Assembly: GCA_028691905.1 (NCBI GenBank)
Contig: JAQUYJ010000053.1
Span: 1-6,588, forward strand
DNA length: 6,588 nt
Reading direction: 5' to 3'
Source: Bacilli bacterium
Lineage (GTDB): Bacteria; Bacillota_I; Bacilli_A; ML615J-28; CAG-698
Part shown: piece after piece, positions 6,168 through 6,588 of the stretch
Numbering within the stretch: the first letter of the stretch is position 1
Layout of the letters: the number at the start of each line of letters is the position of its first letter
Notes under the pieces: generated by a model
What the model was told of the DNA's origin: nothing
The model's input: only the letters and a program-made list of their open reading frames with translations
The model's database searches: none
Made by a program: the position numbers and the translations under genes

Positions 6168-6588
6168 AAGAATTAATCAAACGAAAATTGGAACTCTTGA
6201 CAGATGAATCACGTAATAAAACACTCAAAGAATTGAAAGCAATCAAACACATTGGGATAGATGAACAAAAAAACACGGTTGTTTTGATTATTACGATTGG
6301 CGAATTACGTACTCAGGCTGAAAAGAAACTGCGTCAGCAAATAGCTAAAATTATAAAATTGGAATTAAATTTTGACGGTGTCAAGATTCAACTGGAAGAA
6401 GAAAAACGTTTAATCAATAATAAAACAAAATTCATTTTGATTGCTTCCAACAAAGGTGGAGTCGGAAAATCAACTATTACAATCAATCTTGCCCATGCCC
6501 TTGCCAAACAGGGGAAAAAAGTGGGTATTATTGATGCTGATTTTTATGGAGCATCCATTCCTTCCCTCCTTCATATGGATATAACAAC
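6164..6588 (+). CDS. mrp: Mrp/ApbC-type P-loop ATPase with N-terminal MIP18-like domain, 3' end cut by window
   Basis: The 141 visible codons show a small alpha/beta domain (about 1-80) in the place of the MIP18/DUF59 domain, then the start of an Mrp/NBP35 ATPase. The deviant Walker A is NKGGVGKST (96-104), followed by NLAHALAKQGKKVGIIDADFYG (108-129, Asp124 and Asp126) and SIPSLL (131-136), close to the family's DxDxYGPSIPxLL. Mrp/ApbC proteins bind and transfer Fe-S clusters in the cytoplasm using a CxxC near the C terminus, which lies outside the window. Two departures are visible: Asn96 where most members have Gly (SGKGG), and no DPE motif or Cys in the MIP18-like domain. The N-terminal domain may thus have lost its usual role. 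The start ATGA overlaps the tmcAL stop. A regulatory SalA-like role, as in B. subtilis, is the alternative to Fe-S carriage. Confidence 0.85.
   Translation, partial: MKELIKRKLELLTDESRNKTLKELKAIKHIGIDEQKNTVVLIITIGELRTQAEKKLRQQIAKIIKLELNFDGVKIQLEEEKRLINNKTKFILIASNKGGVGKSTITINLAHALAKQGKKVGIIDADFYGASIPSLLHMDIT

Overview
The window (about 36% G+C by eye) looks like chromosomal DNA of a low-G+C Bacillota-type bacterium. Shine-Dalgarno sites are strong (GGAGG, AAGGTGAG, AGGTGA, AAGGAG) and promoters have sigma-A spacing with extended -10 boxes. Three genes end in TGA, and Trp is encoded by TGG in the genes translated codon by codon, so the code is standard. This argues against Mycoplasma/Spiroplasma-type Mollicutes and fits Erysipelotrichia, Acholeplasma/Izemoplasma-like lineages or other Bacillota. 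The genus cannot be fixed from this sequence. No mobile element, CRISPR array, tRNA or rRNA was seen.

Left part, minus strand, reading right to left. A 757-residue ABC transporter (1636-3909) carries its ATPase fused to a MacB/FtsX-type permease. It is closed by a long hairpin terminator (about 1566-1624). Next comes a MurI-like protein (752-1516) that has lost both catalytic cysteines and the glycine loop of glutamate racemase. After 51 bp with its own promoter comes a membrane-anchored HD-GYP-like protein (1-700, cut by the window edge) whose HD motif reads Tyr-Asp. These last two are probable pseudoenzymes.

Centre. A 177-bp AT-rich divergent region (3910-4086) holds the promoter of the transporter on the minus strand and a near-consensus extended -10 promoter for psuG on the plus strand. 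Between them are T-tracts spaced in multiples of about 10 bp.

Right part, plus strand. This is a tight operon: psuG (pseudouridine-5'-phosphate glycosidase, 4087-5001), tmcAL (tRNA-Met cytidine acetate ligase, 4998-6167) and an Mrp/ApbC-type P-loop ATPase with an N-terminal MIP18-like domain (6164 to the edge). Each junction is a 4-bp ATGA overlap, so translation is probably coupled. psuG breaks down a modified nucleotide released from RNA, tmcAL makes N4-acetylcytidine in tRNA, and Mrp proteins are Fe-S carriers or regulators. The first two share an RNA-modification theme; a functional link to Mrp is only inferred. No psuK kinase or nucleoside transporter is visible beside psuG.

Most of the window is ordinary housekeeping sequence. 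The parts most worth a second look are the two adjacent catalytically degraded proteins and the RNA-modification operon.
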